A DNA stretch of 50,104 bases from contig DYLF01000001.1 in NCBI GenBank assembly GCA_020722205.1, positions 53,488-103,591 on the forward strand. The letters run 5' to 3'. Source of the stretch: Desulfobacca acetoxidans. GTDB taxonomy: Bacteria > Desulfobacterota > Desulfobaccia > Desulfobaccales > 0-14-0-80-60-11. The translations under genes and the position numbers were made by a program. The notes beneath the pieces were generated by a model, which was not told the origin of the DNA, did no database searches, and saw only the letters and a list, made by a program, of their open reading frames with translations. Shown piece by piece: positions 24,624 through 34,086 of the stretch (the stretch's first letter is position 1; every line of letters starts with the position of its first letter).

Positions 24624-25790
24624 ATGAAGTTCTTTGAACCCGCGGAACGCCTCAAGTTGATTCCCCCGTATCTCTTCAAAGACATTGATGACAAGAAAGA
24701 ACAGGTGCGCTCATCAGGGGTGGATATCATCGACCTCGGAGTGGGGGACCCGGATCTGCCTACGCCGCCCTTCATCGTGGAAAGGATGAAAGAGGCTGTG
24801 GCCGATCCCCGAACCCATCGCTACCCCCTTTACTCCGGGCTGACCCTTTTCCGGGAGGCGGTGGCCCGGTGGTATAAAAGACGCTTCGAAGTGGAGTTGG
24901 ACCCGGATACCGAAGTCCTTACCCTCATCGGCTGTAAAGAAGGCTTGGCCCACCTGCCCTTGGCGGTGAACAACTGGGAAGATGTCAATCTTGTCCCCAC
25001 CCCGGCCTATCCGGTGTATCGTATGGGCACCATCTTTGCCGGCGGCAACCCTTATATGGTGCCGCTACTTAAGGAAAACGGCTTTTTCCCCAACTTTCGG
25101 GAGATCCCGCCCATTGAAGCCCGGGACGCCAAGCTCTTCTTTTTCAACTACCCCAACAACCCCACTGCCACAGTGGCAGACCTGGAATTTTTTCAGCAGA
25201 TGCTTGATTTCTGCCGGGAATATCATATTACACCGGTCCACGACGCCTCTTACACCGAACTGGCCTTTGACGGCTATCGACCGCCCAGTTTTCTCCAACT
25301 CCCAGGCGCTAAGGACATCGGAGTGGAGTTCCACTCCCTCTCCAAGACCTACAGCATGACCGGCTGGCGGCTGGGCATGGCGGTTGGCAACCGGGAGGTG
25401 CTGGCGGCATTGGGGAAGATCAAAAGCAATATCGATTCCGGGGCCTTCGATGCCATCCAGTTGGCTGGTATCGCCGCCCTGGACTCCGACCAGAGTTGCG
25501 TCGCCCAGTATTGTCGCATCTACCAGGAGCGCCGGGATATCCTGGTGTCCGGGCTTAAAAAGCAAGGCTACGAGGTCGAACCTCCCCAAGCCACCTTTTA
25601 TGTTTGGCTGCCGGTGCCCCAAAGGTTCACTTCTATGCAGTTCACCACCCACCTCCTGGAAAACGCCGGCATCGTCACCGTACCCGGGGTGGGTTTCGGC
25701 GAACCCGGTGAGGGCTTCGTGCGGCTGGCCCTCACCGTCCCTAAAGAGCGCTTAGAAGAAGCCCTGGCCCGGCTGGCCAAAATAGGGTAA
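24624..25790 (+). CDS. dapL: LL-diaminopimelate aminotransferase
   Basis: DapL converts tetrahydrodipicolinate directly to LL-diaminopimelate, replacing the succinylase route, as is common in Desulfobacterota. The 388-residue class I/II aminotransferase has DLGVGDPDLPTPPFIVE, the segment FFNYPNNPTATVAD, the PLP lysine in SLSKTYSMTGWRLGMAVGN and a C-terminal GFVRLALTVP. GGGGAG at proper spacing supports ATG 24624 over the upstream GTG at 24606. Related alanine-type aminotransferases look similar, but adjacency to dapA, dapB and dapF makes DapL the natural reading. Confidence 0.9.
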   Translation: MKFFEPAERLKLIPPYLFKDIDDKKEQVRSSGVDIIDLGVGDPDLPTPPFIVERMKEAVADPRTHRYPLYSGLTLFREAVARWYKRRFEVELDPDTEVLTLIGCKEGLAHLPLAVNNWEDVNLVPTPAYPVYRMGTIFAGGNPYMVPLLKENGFFPNFREIPPIEARDAKLFFFNYPNNPTATVADLEFFQQMLDFCREYHITPVHDASYTELAFDGYRPPSFLQLPGAKDIGVEFHSLSKTYSMTGWRLGMAVGNREVLAALGKIKSNIDSGAFDAIQLAGIAALDSDQSCVAQYCRIYQERRDILVSGLKKQGYEVEPPQATFYVWLPVPQRFTSMQFTTHLLENAGIVTVPGVGFGEPGEGFVRLALTVPKERLEEALARLAKIG

Positions 25791-25842
25791 GGTCAACTAT
25801 TGGGCCCCAATCTTATGGCAAATCTCACTCTTAATCCTCTGA

Positions 25843-25870
25843 CCCGTCTTACGGCTTGCGGCTCACGGAC
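25843..25870. repeat. Heptamer-register array, CACGGCT type
   Basis: Four units in register: CCCGTCT, TACGGCT, TGCGGCT, CACGGAC, upstream of folK. Confidence 0.6.
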
Positions 25871-25914
25871 AAATAATGCCCCTAGGACCTGCCGCTATTA
25901 CTGAAAGGTATCCG

Positions 25915-26454
25915 GTGATTGCCTTCATCGGCTTGGGGGCCAACCTGGGCGATCCCCGGCGCCAATTGGAGAAGGCACTGGCCCGCCTGGCCGAGGCGGA
26001 GGAAGTGGAAGTCCAGAAGGTTTCCACCTTTTACCGCTCTCCCCCCCTGGGCCCGCCCAACCAACCCGACTACGTCAATGCCGTGGCTCAGGTGCGGACC
26101 AGGTTAAGCCCTGAGGAACTGGTTCGCTTGTTGCTTCAGATTGAAAGGGAATTGGGGCGCACCCGGGGAGAGCGCTGGGGGCCGAGACTCATTGATCTGG
26201 ACCTGTTGCTTTACGGGGAGGAAGAGATGACTACCTCGACACTAACCCTGCCTCATCCGGAGATGGCCAAACGCGCCTTTGTCTTGGTGCCTTTGGCGGA
26301 GGTCGCCCCTGAGGCCTGGCACCCAAGCCTGCGGAAAAACGCCGCCCAACTGCTGGCAGAACTGAAGCCGGCTGCCCGCGCCGCCTGCATCCCGCTTAAT
26401 GGCCCCGATCACCCAAAGGCCGCGCTGCGTTTGACACCACAAAACCAAAACTGA
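25915..26454 (+). CDS. folK: 2-amino-4-hydroxy-6-hydroxymethyldihydropteridine pyrophosphokinase
   Basis: FolK transfers pyrophosphate from ATP to the folate pterin precursor. FIGLGANLGDPRRQLEKAL, FYRSPPLGPPNQPDYVNAV, RWGPRLIDLDLLLYG with the metal-binding aspartates, and HPEMAKRAFVLVPLAEV are family hallmarks. The frame is open from 25876 (ATG), but the family begins with the MIAFIGLGANLGD pattern, and GTG 25915 has AAGGT at good spacing, so I choose it, giving 179 residues. The C-terminal ~35 residues are a lineage-specific extension. It is followed closely by a YHS-domain gene. Confidence 0.9.
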   Translation: MIAFIGLGANLGDPRRQLEKALARLAEAEEVEVQKVSTFYRSPPLGPPNQPDYVNAVAQVRTRLSPEELVRLLLQIERELGRTRGERWGPRLIDLDLLLYGEEEMTTSTLTLPHPEMAKRAFVLVPLAEVAPEAWHPSLRKNAAQLLAELKPAARAACIPLNGPDHPKAALRLTPQNQN

Positions 26455-26467
26455 CCCCCAACGTATT

Positions 26468-26740
26468 ATGTTCTGGCGACTATTATTAGGCTTGGCTCTG
26501 GGTTATCTGGCGTACCGTATCTTTGTCAAAGTTAAGCACAGCCTCGGGTTGGAGGGTCGCAAACCCCCCGGCGGCCATATCCCTGAACCCGAGGAACTGG
26601 TTCAGGACCCCGTCTGCGGGACCTTCATTCCCAGGAAAAACGCCCTGAAAGCGACCCGGAACGGCAAAGACTATTTCTTCTGCTCCGAAGGCTGCCTGAA
26701 AGGCTTCATGCAGAACGCTGACAAATATCTCCAGAAATAG
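26468..26740 (+). CDS. Membrane-anchored YHS domain protein
   Basis: A 90-residue protein with an N-terminal hydrophobic helix (FWRLLLGLALGYLAYRIF) and a YHS-type metal-binding domain: DPVCGTFIPRKNALKA, then DYFFCSEGCLKGFMQNADKY. The three cysteines (C-x-n-C-x3-C) are in the places expected for a metal or heavy-metal-linked YHS module. It may be a periplasm-facing metal-handling or chaperone-like protein; this is inferred. It follows folK by 13 bases. Confidence 0.8.
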   Translation: MFWRLLLGLALGYLAYRIFVKVKHSLGLEGRKPPGGHIPEPEELVQDPVCGTFIPRKNALKATRNGKDYFFCSEGCLKGFMQNADKYLQK

Positions 26741-26777
26741 GGCGGGCCTTACTATAACTTGAGAATGTTAAGCTAAG

Positions 26778-26819
26778 ACCTGAAACCGGTAACCCAAGAC
26801 TTTGGCTTTAAACTTTAAA
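26778..26819. repeat. Heptamer-register array upstream of the transaldolase gene
   Basis: Six units in 7-base register: ACCTGAA, ACCGGTA, ACCCAAG, ACTTTGG, CTTTAAA, CTTTAAA. It ends 20 bases before the next start codon. Confidence 0.6.
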
Positions 26820-26839
26820 CCTCATGCATAGGAGCCCTT

Positions 26840-27502
26840 ATGAAATTTTTCATCGATACGGCTAATCTGGCGGAAATCCGGGAGGCCCACAGCCTGGGTC
26901 TGGTGGACGGGGTGACTACCAATCCTTCTTTGTGCTCTAAGGTGGGGGTCTGTGACCCAGAGGGGTTTCGCCGTCTGATCTGCGAAATCTGCGAGTTGGT
27001 GCAGGGGCCGGTAAGCGCCGAGGTCATCGCCACCGAAGCGGAGGCCATGGCGCAGGAGGCCCGTAACCTGGCCGCCATCCACCGCCATGTGGTCATCAAG
27101 ATCCCTATGACCGCCGCCGGTCTTAAGGCCACCCGCCTCTTGGCTGCCGAAGGCATCAAGGTCAACGTTACCCTGATCTTCCAGCCCGTCCAGGCCCTTT
27201 TGGCCGCCAAGGCCGGGGCCGCCTATGTCAGCCCCTTCATCGGCCGGTTGGACGACATCAACCAACGGGGTATGGAGTTGGTGGAGCAAATATTGACTAT
27301 CTACGACAACTATGGCTTTGACACCGAAGTCATCGTGGCCTCCATCAGACATCCCCTCCACGTCCTGGAGGCGGCCATGGCCGGGGCGGATGTCGCCACC
27401 ATCCCCTACGCGGTGCTCATGCGGCTCATCAACCACCCCCTGACGGATATCGGTTTGGCCAAATTTTTGGCCGACTGGCAAAAAAACCGCCCCTCACCTT
27501 AA
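26840..27502 (+). CDS. fsa: Transaldolase / fructose-6-phosphate aldolase family
   Basis: A 220-residue short transaldolase (TalC/MipB/FSA type). [20 protein letters not shown] and [11 protein letters not shown] are the N-terminal signatures, [15 protein letters not shown] carries the Schiff-base lysine, and [19 protein letters not shown] and [12 protein letters not shown] complete the barrel. Members act either as transaldolases in the non-oxidative pentose phosphate pathway or as fructose-6-phosphate aldolases, and sequence alone does not settle which. GGAG lies before the ATG. Confidence 0.9.
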   Translation: MKFFIDTANLAEIREAHSLGLVDGVTTNPSLCSKVGVCDPEGFRRLICEICELVQGPVSAEVIATEAEAMAQEARNLAAIHRHVVIKIPMTAAGLKATRLLAAEGIKVNVTLIFQPVQALLAAKAGAAYVSPFIGRLDDINQRGMELVEQILTIYDNYGFDTEVIVASIRHPLHVLEAAMAGADVATIPYAVLMRLINHPLTDIGLAKFLADWQKNRPSP

Positions 27503-27568
27503 TATTCATGTTCCGTACCTCCCAAAGGGATATAATCCAACCAGTATGGCACAATCCCTGTCGTATGG

Positions 27569-27596
27569 AGCTGGGTTTGGGGTTTTGGGTTCTGGG
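27569..27596. repeat. Heptamer-register array, TTTTGGG type (inverse of CCCAAAA)
   Basis: Four units in register: AGCTGGG, TTTGGGG, TTTTGGG, TTCTGGG. This is the complementary orientation of the CCAAAAC-type arrays at 39251 and 45393. Confidence 0.65.
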
Positions 27597-27843
27597 AAAG
27601 GACTTATTGTTATTGAATCTTTGGTTCCAAGGGTGGGATGATCCCGCCACAGTGAATTTAGATCCCGCAAAGAAAAAATTTGTTTGTTGTCCCCGAATAA
27701 CCAAGCTTTTTGGTGGGCAAAACATGGGTAAAAAATACCGGTTGCTATTTTAAATCTCAGCGATATAAGCTATTTTATGGCGCTCAGACAGATAGTTGTT
27801 TATCCTCTGCCACTAAGACAAAGTGCTACCTACATCACCAATC

Positions 27844-27888
27844 CCCTCTCCCCCTCGTGGCCACAGGGCTACAACCTGCGGGAGAGGG
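27844..27888. repeat. REP-like palindrome
   Basis: CCCTCTCCC (27844-27852) is the exact reverse complement of GGGAGAGGG (27880-27888), with GGGTGAGG following. This resembles widely dispersed bacterial intergenic palindromes of the CCCTCTCCC...GGGAGAGGG kind. A related smaller hairpin lies at 34200-34219. Confidence 0.6.
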
Positions 27889-27907
27889 CCAGGGTGAGGA
27901 GGAAAAG

Positions 27908-27921
27908 CCGGAACCCAAAAC
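27908..27921. repeat. Heptamer pair before pgsA
   Basis: CCGGAAC and CCAAAAC lie side by side, ending six bases before the pgsA ATG where a ribosome site would be expected. Confidence 0.5.
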
Positions 27922-27927
27922 CTATAT

Positions 27928-28491
27928 ATGAACCAGGCCCATAACTCCTATCGTAATCTGCCCAACCTGCTGACCGGCTTACGTGTCCTGGCGATTCCGT
28001 TGGTCATGGTGCTGCTGGCCTTCCCAAGCAAACTTTCCAGCGTTCTGGCGGCTCTTTTCTTTGCTCTGGCCGGGGCTACAGACGTCCTGGACGGCTTCAT
28101 CGCCCGGCGCCAGCGCCTGGTCAGCCGCTTCGGCAAATTCATGGACCCATTGGCCGACAAGCTCCTGGTGTCGGCCGCCCTCATCATGCTCATCCCCCTG
28201 GGCCGGGTGCCGGCCTGGATGGCCTTTGTCATTATCGGCCGGGAATTGGCAGTCACCGGCCTCAGGGCCTTGGCCTCCTCTGAGGGCATCATCCTGGCCC
28301 CCGACCGCTGGGGGAAAACCAAGACTTTCCTTCAGATCGCGGCCTTGACCGGGGTGATCCTCCACTACCCCTTCTTTACGCTGGACTTCCAGAAGATCGG
28401 CATGGGCCTCTTATGGCTGGCCCTGTTGGTTACCGTCACCTCGGGATGCGGCTATTTTTACGGCTTTTTCACCCGCATACCCAAGGACTGA
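27928..28491 (+). CDS. pgsA: CDP-diacylglycerol--glycerol-3-phosphate 3-phosphatidyltransferase
   Basis: PgsA makes phosphatidylglycerophosphate, the committed step to phosphatidylglycerol, in the inner membrane. The 187-residue protein has the full CDP-alcohol phosphotransferase motif, D-x2-D-G-x2-A-R-x8-G-x3-D-x3-D, in two parts TDVLDGFIARRQ and RFGKFMDPLADK. Several hydrophobic helices follow. The last 34 bases overlap the convergent phosphatase gene (28458-28491). No Shine-Dalgarno is visible; the heptamer pair occupies that position. Confidence 0.93.
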   Translation: MNQAHNSYRNLPNLLTGLRVLAIPLVMVLLAFPSKLSSVLAALFFALAGATDVLDGFIARRQRLVSRFGKFMDPLADKLLVSAALIMLIPLGRVPAWMAFVIIGRELAVTGLRALASSEGIILAPDRWGKTKTFLQIAALTGVILHYPFFTLDFQKIGMGLLWLALLVTVTSGCGYFYGFFTRIPKD

Positions 28492-28892
28492 GCCAGCCAT
28501 TGCTCGCCTTCCTGCCTAATCAACCTCAAGATGTCATCCCTGCTCCGACGGTAAGACTCCAGGCCGAACCCGTAAGGATCCCGCACCGGTCGCTGAATGA
28601 CCCGTAAAGCAGGCGGCAACATCCTCGGCAAGGAATAATCTGTCAGGTTAACCATGATATGAAGATCTTTTAGGTCCAACTCCGCCAAACCCTTGGAGTA
28701 CAGTCCGGCCGTGGGCACCCCCATTTCGGCCAAGACCTCTAGGGTCTCGGCGGCCACATAGCCCAAGGGATTTAGGCCCGCCGAGACAGCTGATGCTCTC
28801 TCACCCCAAAAATGCCGCGCCAAAGCTTCGGCCATGATGCTGCGACAGGAATTCCCCAAACAAATAAAAGCCACCCGTATTTTGCTATTCAT
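28458..28892 (-). CDS. Low-molecular-weight phosphatase / ArsC-like protein
   Basis: A 144-residue protein of the low-molecular-weight tyrosine phosphatase fold. The P-loop C-x5-R is CLGNSCRS (about residues 11-18) and the general-acid region is RDPYGFGLESYRRSRDDI. The CxxNSCRS version is like thioredoxin-coupled arsenate reductases, but without the other redox cysteines in obvious places it could be a protein phosphatase. I start at ATG 28892, where the family begins (MNSKIRVAFICLGNS); the frame is open to 29000 but overlaps the upstream gene. The 3' end overlaps pgsA tail to tail by 34 bases. Confidence 0.85.
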   Translation of the reverse strand: MNSKIRVAFICLGNSCRSIMAEALARHFWGERASAVSAGLNPLGYVAAETLEVLAEMGVPTAGLYSKGLAELDLKDLHIMVNLTDYSLPRMLPPALRVIQRPVRDPYGFGLESYRRSRDDILRLIRQEGEQWLAQSLGMRVKKP

Positions 28893-28906
28893 TGCTTCAG
28901 GGGAAA

Positions 28907-29860
28907 TTAGCTCAGCCCACCTTTCACCGCCGCCCGGCTGGCGGCCAAGGCTTGCGCCAACCCTGCCAACAACTCCCGGTTCTCCAACTTCTCCTGCCAA
29001 GCGACAGGGATGGCCGACACCCCCAGATAAGCCCCGGAGACGGCCCCGGCCATGGCTCCCAGGGTATCCCGATCTCCGCCCTGGAGTATTGCTGCAAACA
29101 GGCAGTCAACATAGGAGTTGGGATGGGCTAAAAAACTGAACAGGGCAAAGGGCAGGGATTCCTGCATCTTCACCGACCGGCCCAGAGCCTCCGCCGCCCT
29201 CTCGTCTGAGACCCCTTCGGCCAGCAGGGCGCCCACCAACTGCAATTTCTTCTGGAGATCTGCCGTCCTGCTGAAACTCAGGAGTCTTTCCAAGAAAGAC
29301 TCCCGGTTCAGGGGAGCCGCCGGGGACAAGTCTACGGCCAAGGCCACAGCCAGGGCTTGCACCGCCGCCCCGTCCTGAGCCAAAGGATGGGCGTGAGTCA
29401 CGGCCGCCGACTGCGCCGCCTGGTCGTACAGGTTCGGAGCCATCCCCAGAAACAAGCCCAGGGGTGCCACCCGCATGGCCGCCCCGTTGCCCAACGACCC
29501 CTGGCCCCCAAACAGGCTCCTGGCAGCCTCCGCGTAGGACATTCCGTAATTTTCCACCAGATAAAAAACGGAGGGCGGCCCCGACGCATACCCCCGCCAC
29601 GGCTCCGCCAGATAATGGCGGTGAAAAGTGCGCCCCAAGTGCTCCTGATCCACTCCTGCCTTGGCCAACAGCGATTCCGCCAGCCCGATGGCCATGGCCG
29701 TGTCGTCGGTGTAGCGCAGCAATATTTGTTCCTGCAGAAAGTCTCTGAGCCTCTCCTCTTCCGGCACCCGAAAGGCCATTTCGCCGATGGCGTCCCCCAG
29801 AGCGCTGCCCAGCAGACAACCCAGGAATTTGTCCTCTAAACGGCCGCCTTCCCGTTCCAT
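28907..29860 (-). CDS. ADP-ribosylglycohydrolase family protein
   Basis: A 317-residue member of the ADP-ribosylglycohydrolase (DraG/ARH) family, which removes ADP-ribose from proteins or nucleic acids with a two-magnesium centre. Visible motifs are GSALGDAIGEMAF, the metal-binding YTDDTAMAIGLAESL, GSLGNGAAMRVAPLG, THAHPLAQDGA and GGDRDTLGAMAGAVSGAYLG, all in expected order. ATG 29860 is preferred; a TTG at 29881 is also in frame and no ribosome site is clear for either. The phosphatase gene starts 14 bases after its stop. No partner ADP-ribosyltransferase is in the window. Confidence 0.92.
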   Translation of the reverse strand: MEREGGRLEDKFLGCLLGSALGDAIGEMAFRVPEEERLRDFLQEQILLRYTDDTAMAIGLAESLLAKAGVDQEHLGRTFHRHYLAEPWRGYASGPPSVFYLVENYGMSYAEAARSLFGGQGSLGNGAAMRVAPLGLFLGMAPNLYDQAAQSAAVTHAHPLAQDGAAVQALAVALAVDLSPAAPLNRESFLERLLSFSRTADLQKKLQLVGALLAEGVSDERAAEALGRSVKMQESLPFALFSFLAHPNSYVDCLFAAILQGGDRDTLGAMAGAVSGAYLGVSAIPVAWQEKLENRELLAGLAQALAASRAAVKGGLS

Positions 29861-30106
29861 AATTATTATTTTAACCCACAATGCCCACGAATCATATTGG
29901 TCTCTTGCCTAACCATCTTAGGCCGCCGTTAATTTATGATAATCTTCTGAGAACTCGCTGCTGGAATCAGAAATAGATTGAATTTCCCCAGGAAGTGTGC
30001 CAATCTCAGCATTACCCAACAACTGACGGATTGCGGATATTCATAAGAGGCACCTGCAGCCACCTTTGACTTACCCACCACCGTCACTGGCTAAAGGGAG
30101 GGAGCC

Positions 30107-30160
30107 ATGAAGAGCTCACAAACAACGTGTTGGCTATAGCGCCAAGCGGGCCTGCTGGCT
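30107..30160 (+). other. Autotransporter signal-peptide start with in-frame TAG
   Basis: ATG 30107, preceded by the strong ribosome site AAGGGAGGGAG, opens ten codons (MKSSQTTCWL), then TAG at 30137-30139, then [10 protein letters not shown] continuing in frame into the autotransporter frame. Read through the TAG, this gives a normal signal peptide with a basic n-region, the hydrophobic VWFVVGIF and the cleavage-like SPASWAQ. A single change from CAG (or similar) to TAG would explain it. Confidence 0.7.
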
Positions 30161-33100
30161 GTGTGGTTCGTGGTGGGGATATTCTCCCCGGCGTCCTGGG
30201 CCCAGGTGGACTATTACTGGCTCGGCGCCCCGGGGGTGCAGGATTGGGGCACGGCCGCCAACTGGAATCCCAATGCCGTCCCCGGGGCCGGTGACACCGC
30301 CTATCTCGAACCCAACGACGCCAACGATCGCGTCGCCTCTTTCCGTAATATCCACCCCGCCGGCACCACTCTGAACGTCATCAGCGTCAATGCCCTGGGC
30401 GCCGGTAACATGACTCTGGAGTTGGGAGTGGCGGCGCCGGCGGGCGACCTGCGGGCGAATACCCTGTATCTGGGTGCCACTACCGGTCGGGGTCTGATGA
30501 ACCAAAGCAACGGCACCGTCAACATCGGGGATTACCTCTACCTGGGGGCTCAAGCCGGTAGCCAGGGTGCTTATGAAATAACCGCCGGCGACCTCACCGC
30601 CAACAATTTGGTGGTGGGCGAATTCGGCGCCGGCGCCTTTTCGCAATCGGAGAACACCGCCACTCCCACCACAGTCACGGTCACCAATGACCTGGGGCTG
30701 GGGACGAACGCCGGCAGCCAGGGGGCTTACAACCTCCAGGGCGGCAGCTTACTCACCAACTATACCTTCGTAGGACATAGCGGGGAAGGTGAGTTCACCC
30801 ACTCGGGCGGCTGGCACATAATAACCAACGAACTTCTGGTTGGACATGCCAACGGCGGCCAGGGCGCCTACAACCTGTCAGACACCGGTATGTTAGTCAC
30901 TAACAATACCATTGTGGGCAACGATGGCGGCAGCGCCGGGGCCTTCAACCAGTCCGGCGGTGGACACCTGGTGGCCGGCACCTTGACCTTGGGCATGTCG
31001 GCCGACAGCCAGGGGACCTATAATCTCAGCGGCGACGGGGTCCTTAACACCGGGGCGGATCTTTTCGTGGGGGACGGCGGCACCGGCAACTTTTCCCAAA
31101 CCGGTGGCACGGTTACCATCACCGACCATCTGGGTGTGGGGCGAGAGGCCGGCAGCACCGGCTCCTACCTGCTGCAGGGCGGCAGCTTTTCCACCACGGA
31201 CCTCTACGTCGGCCACGCCGGCCAAGGCGAGTTCATTCAGCAAGGGGGCACCTTGACCATAACCGATAACATCTACCTGGCCAATGAAAACACAGGCCAA
31301 GCCAGAATGGAACTACAAGGCGGGACGTTAGTATTTGGCCATCCCACTACCGCTAATATAGACGTGGGTGCCGATGGCATTGCCGAGTTCATTCAGCACA
31401 CAGGCGTTAATTTGGTGCTTAATACGATTTTCGTCAGCAGCCAGGCCGGGACCAGCACCTTTACCCAGCGGGGTGATATCACCCTGAATGACCATTTAGG
31501 GGTGGGCAGAAACGTGGGCAGCCGGGGGGCATATACCCTCTGGTCCGGCACCCTCAACACCGGTCAGCTTTTCCTGGGCTTTAACGGTACCGGCGCCTTC
31601 ACCCAGCAGGGCGGCACCGTCAACATAGCCAATGACATCCGTATGGGAGATGCCGGCACCGGCACTTACAACCTGGTGGCCGGTAACCTGTTAACCACTG
31701 ACACCCTGGTGGGCATCGGCGGCACCGGCAGCATTTTCAATCAAAGCGGGGGCAGCCATGGCATCACCAATCTTTTAAGTATAGCCGTCAATCCAGGCAG
31801 CTCCGGGACCTACAACCTTAGCGGCGGGACCCTCACCGCCCCGGCGGTTACCGTGGGCACCGGCGGCATTTTTAATCTCCTGGGGGGCCAGGTGACCACC
31901 GGGGATCTGCAAAACCAGGGATTGGTGCGGGGTTTTGGGCCCCTCTTCGGCCACCTCACAAATAATGGCCAGGTCAATCCCGGCAATTCCGCCGGCACCC
32001 TGACCGTGGTAGGCTCTTACACCCAGTCGGCCGCCGGCACCTATATGGTGGAGATCGCCTCGGCCACCAACTATGACCGCATCAACGTCTCCGGCGCCCC
32101 CGGCAACGCGACGCTCGGCGGTACCCTGGCCCCGGTTCTCCTGGGGGGGTATAAACCAGCCAAAAACCAAGTCTTCAGCAATATCATTACCGCCACCGGG
32201 GGCGTCACCGGCACCTTCGCTAATATTGTCTCCCCCTTTCCCTGGAATGTCCTCTACCACACCAACAGTGTGGATCTAGTGTCACTGTTCAGCGTCTACC
32301 GCAACTTCACCGATCCCGCCCTGCACCTCACCGGCAATCAGCAAAACGTCGGCCGGATGCTGAATGCCTTGGCCGACACCGCCAGCGGCGACCTGGCCGA
32401 GGTGTTGGCAACATTAAGCGAACTGCCCGACAGTCAGGTGGGGCAGGCCTTACAGCAGCTCTCCCCGGATAAGGGCAGCGCCCTGCCTACCTTGAGCTTT
32501 GCCTCCTCCCTCATGCAGGGACGCAGCCTGATAAACCGCATGAACTTTCTGCGGCGGCCCGGAGGCGGCGCTTTGGCCGGCGGCTCCCTGAGCGGCCGCC
32601 TGGGCATGTCTTACTCCCGTCTCTCCGGCCTGATGCTGGCCTATAACGGCGCCAGCCTGGGGAGCCTCTTCCGGGGTCGCCCCCAGACCGACGGCCGGCT
32701 CCCTTGGGGCCTGTTCACCAACTTCGTCGGCGTCCTGGGAACCCAGGACACCACGGCCAACCAGACAGGCTACTCTTACCACACCTTCGGCTTCAACAGC
32801 GGCCTGGATTATCGCTTCCGGGATGACCTGGTCCTGGGGGTCGGTTCCGGCTATTACCATACGGCCGCCTACTTTAAGTCTTCCGGCGGCGATGCCGAGA
32901 TGAACAGCATCCCCTTCTATGCCTATGGCGTTTACCATCCGGGCGCCTTTTACCTCATGGGCTCCCTGGGCTATACCGTGAATATTTATGAGCTGGCACG
33001 ACGCTTGGCTTTTGGGACCGTCAACCGCCGAGCCAAAAGCTCCTTCACCGGCAGCCAGTTCAACCTGAATGCGGAAACCGGCTATGACTTCACAATGAAA

Positions 33101-33532
33101 CGCCTGATCGTCACCCCGGCCGTCAATCTGAACTACTCCAAGGCCTGGGTGCCGGGCTACACCGAATACGGCGCCGACTCCCTGAACCTCAGGGTGGCCG
33201 CCCAAGACGCCGATTCCGTGCAGACCGGCGTGGGAGCCAGACTCACTTTACCCTTCAAAGCGGGCGACGCCCAGGTCATACCAGAGGTCTCGGCTTTCTA
33301 TCAGCATGAATTCTCAAATCACAGCCGGGGCCTCGACGCCCGCCTGAACCAGGCCGGCAGCACCTTCACCTTTAAGACCGATGCCCCGGCCCGGGACTTT
33401 GCCGTCCTCGGAGCCGGCGTCAACGTGGGGGTGAAAAAGAACCTGTTTCTTCAAGCCAACTACAACGCCGAAGTGGGCCGCCGACGCTCCACCGCCCACT
33501 ACCTCAACGCCGGCCTGCGCTGGGAATTTTAA
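30161..33532 (+). CDS. Autotransporter outer-membrane beta-barrel protein
   Basis: A type V secreted surface protein of about 1,120 residues. After the signal region (cleavage near SWAQ) comes a passenger of tandem beta-helix-like repeats, roughly residues 60-580, each with motifs such as [31 protein letters not shown] and [15 protein letters not shown] linker follows ([21 protein letters not shown]), then the C-terminal translocator barrel (about 850-1123) ending in the aromatic GLRWEF. The only uninterrupted start is GTG 30161, which leaves a signal peptide lacking a basic n-region; the well-placed ATG at 30107 is separated by an amber codon. Function of the passenger is unknown; adhesion is plausible. 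A terminator-like palindrome follows. Confidence 0.88.
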   Translation: MWFVVGIFSPASWAQVDYYWLGAPGVQDWGTAANWNPNAVPGAGDTAYLEPNDANDRVASFRNIHPAGTTLNVISVNALGAGNMTLELGVAAPAGDLRANTLYLGATTGRGLMNQSNGTVNIGDYLYLGAQAGSQGAYEITAGDLTANNLVVGEFGAGAFSQSENTATPTTVTVTNDLGLGTNAGSQGAYNLQGGSLLTNYTFVGHSGEGEFTHSGGWHIITNELLVGHANGGQGAYNLSDTGMLVTNNTIVGNDGGSAGAFNQSGGGHLVAGTLTLGMSADSQGTYNLSGDGVLNTGADLFVGDGGTGNFSQTGGTVTITDHLGVGREAGSTGSYLLQGGSFSTTDLYVGHAGQGEFIQQGGTLTITDNIYLANENTGQARMELQGGTLVFGHPTTANIDVGADGIAEFIQHTGVNLVLNTIFVSSQAGTSTFTQRGDITLNDHLGVGRNVGSRGAYTLWSGTLNTGQLFLGFNGTGAFTQQGGTVNIANDIRMGDAGTGTYNLVAGNLLTTDTLVGIGGTGSIFNQSGGSHGITNLLSIAVNPGSSGTYNLSGGTLTAPAVTVGTGGIFNLLGGQVTTGDLQNQGLVRGFGPLFGHLTNNGQVNPGNSAGTLTVVGSYTQSAAGTYMVEIASATNYDRINVSGAPGNATLGGTLAPVLLGGYKPAKNQVFSNIITATGGVTGTFANIVSPFPWNVLYHTNSVDLVSLFSVYRNFTDPALHLTGNQQNVGRMLNALADTASGDLAEVLATLSELPDSQVGQALQQLSPDKGSALPTLSFASSLMQGRSLINRMNFLRRPGGGALAGGSLSGRLGMSYSRLSGLMLAYNGASLGSLFRGRPQTDGRLPWGLFTNFVGVLGTQDTTANQTGYSYHTFGFNSGLDYRFRDDLVLGVGSGYYHTAAYFKSSGGDAEMNSIPFYAYGVYHPGAFYLMGSLGYTVNIYELARRLAFGTVNRRAKSSFTGSQFNLNAETGYDFTMKRLIVTPAVNLNYSKAWVPGYTEYGADSLNLRVAAQDADSVQTGVGARLTLPFKAGDAQVIPEVSAFYQHEFSNHSRGLDARLNQAGSTFTFKTDAPARDFAVLGAGVNVGVKKNLFLQANYNAEVGRRRSTAHYLNAGLRWEF

Positions 33533-33538
33533 TTGCTG

Positions 33539-33605
33539 GCCACAGATTACACAGATATTATGGATTATCATTAAACAACTTCTGTGTAATCTGTGGCTTT
33601 TTTTT
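33539..33605. repeat. 17-bp palindromic repeat, copy 1 (also terminator-like)
   Basis: GCCACAGATTACACAGA (33539-33555) is the exact reverse complement of 33581-33597, and eight T residues follow (33598-33605). It can terminate the autotransporter transcript. It ends one base before the rnhA ATG. A second copy flanks the other side of rnhA. Confidence 0.8.
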
Positions 33606-33606
33606 A

Positions 33607-34086
33607 ATGCCCAAACCTACCCCGGTCATCATCTATACTGACGGCGCTTGTCTCGGCAATCCCGGCCCCGGGGGCTATGGGGTCGTCCTGTTAGCCGGCA
33701 AACACCGCAAGGAACTAAGCGGCGGTTTTGCGCTGACCACCAACAACCGCATGGAACTGCTGGCCGCCATCGTCGGCCTGCAAGCCCTCACCCGCCGCTG
33801 CCGGGTCTTGTTGTACACTGATTCGCAATACCTCCGAGATGGCATTGAAAAAGGCTGGGCCAAACGTTGGCGGGCCCACGGCTGGCACCGAAATAAAAAA
33901 GAAATGGCCAAAAACGCCGACCTCTGGCAGCGCCTCCTCGATCTTTGTGAGAAACATGAGGTCAGCTTACGTTGGGTGCCCGGCCACTCCGGTGTCCCTG
34001 AAAACGAACGCTGCGATGCCCTGGCTATGGACGCCGCCCAAGCACCCAACCTCCCCCCCGACCCCGGTTATCCTATAAAGTCTTGA
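33607..34086 (+). CDS. rnhA: Ribonuclease HI
   Basis: RnhA degrades RNA in RNA-DNA hybrids. The 159-residue protein has [18 protein letters not shown] with the first catalytic aspartate, [12 protein letters not shown] with the catalytic glutamate, [12 protein letters not shown] with the second aspartate, and [18 protein letters not shown] with the histidine and last aspartate. The start codon follows a T-run that ends a strong palindrome, so there is no Shine-Dalgarno and no room for a normal leader. No other start fits the family. A second palindrome begins at the stop codon. Confidence 0.92.
   Translation: MPKPTPVIIYTDGACLGNPGPGGYGVVLLAGKHRKELSGGFALTTNNRMELLAAIVGLQALTRRCRVLLYTDSQYLRDGIEKGWAKRWRAHGWHRNKKEMAKNADLWQRLLDLCEKHEVSLRWVPGHSGVPENERCDALAMDAAQAPNLPPDPGYPIKS

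Larger units (their letters stand above)
27503..27927. other. Long intergenic spacer before pgsA
   Basis: This 425-base stretch has two short open frames (27508-27753 and 27710-27931) that do not look like proteins. It contains a G-rich heptamer array (27569-27596), an AT-rich middle, a REP-like palindrome (27844-27888) and a second heptamer pair (27908-27921) right before the pgsA start. No RNA gene was recognised. Confidence 0.5.

Noticed and set aside
27508-27931. Two short frames of 81 and 73 codons before pgsA
   Set aside because: They lie over a heptamer array and a REP-like palindrome, lack ribosome sites and have no protein-like composition.
30161-31900. CRISPR-like direct repeats
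   Set aside because: The repeated DNA is coding: it is the in-frame beta-helix repeat of the autotransporter passenger, with no constant spacer length or identical repeats.
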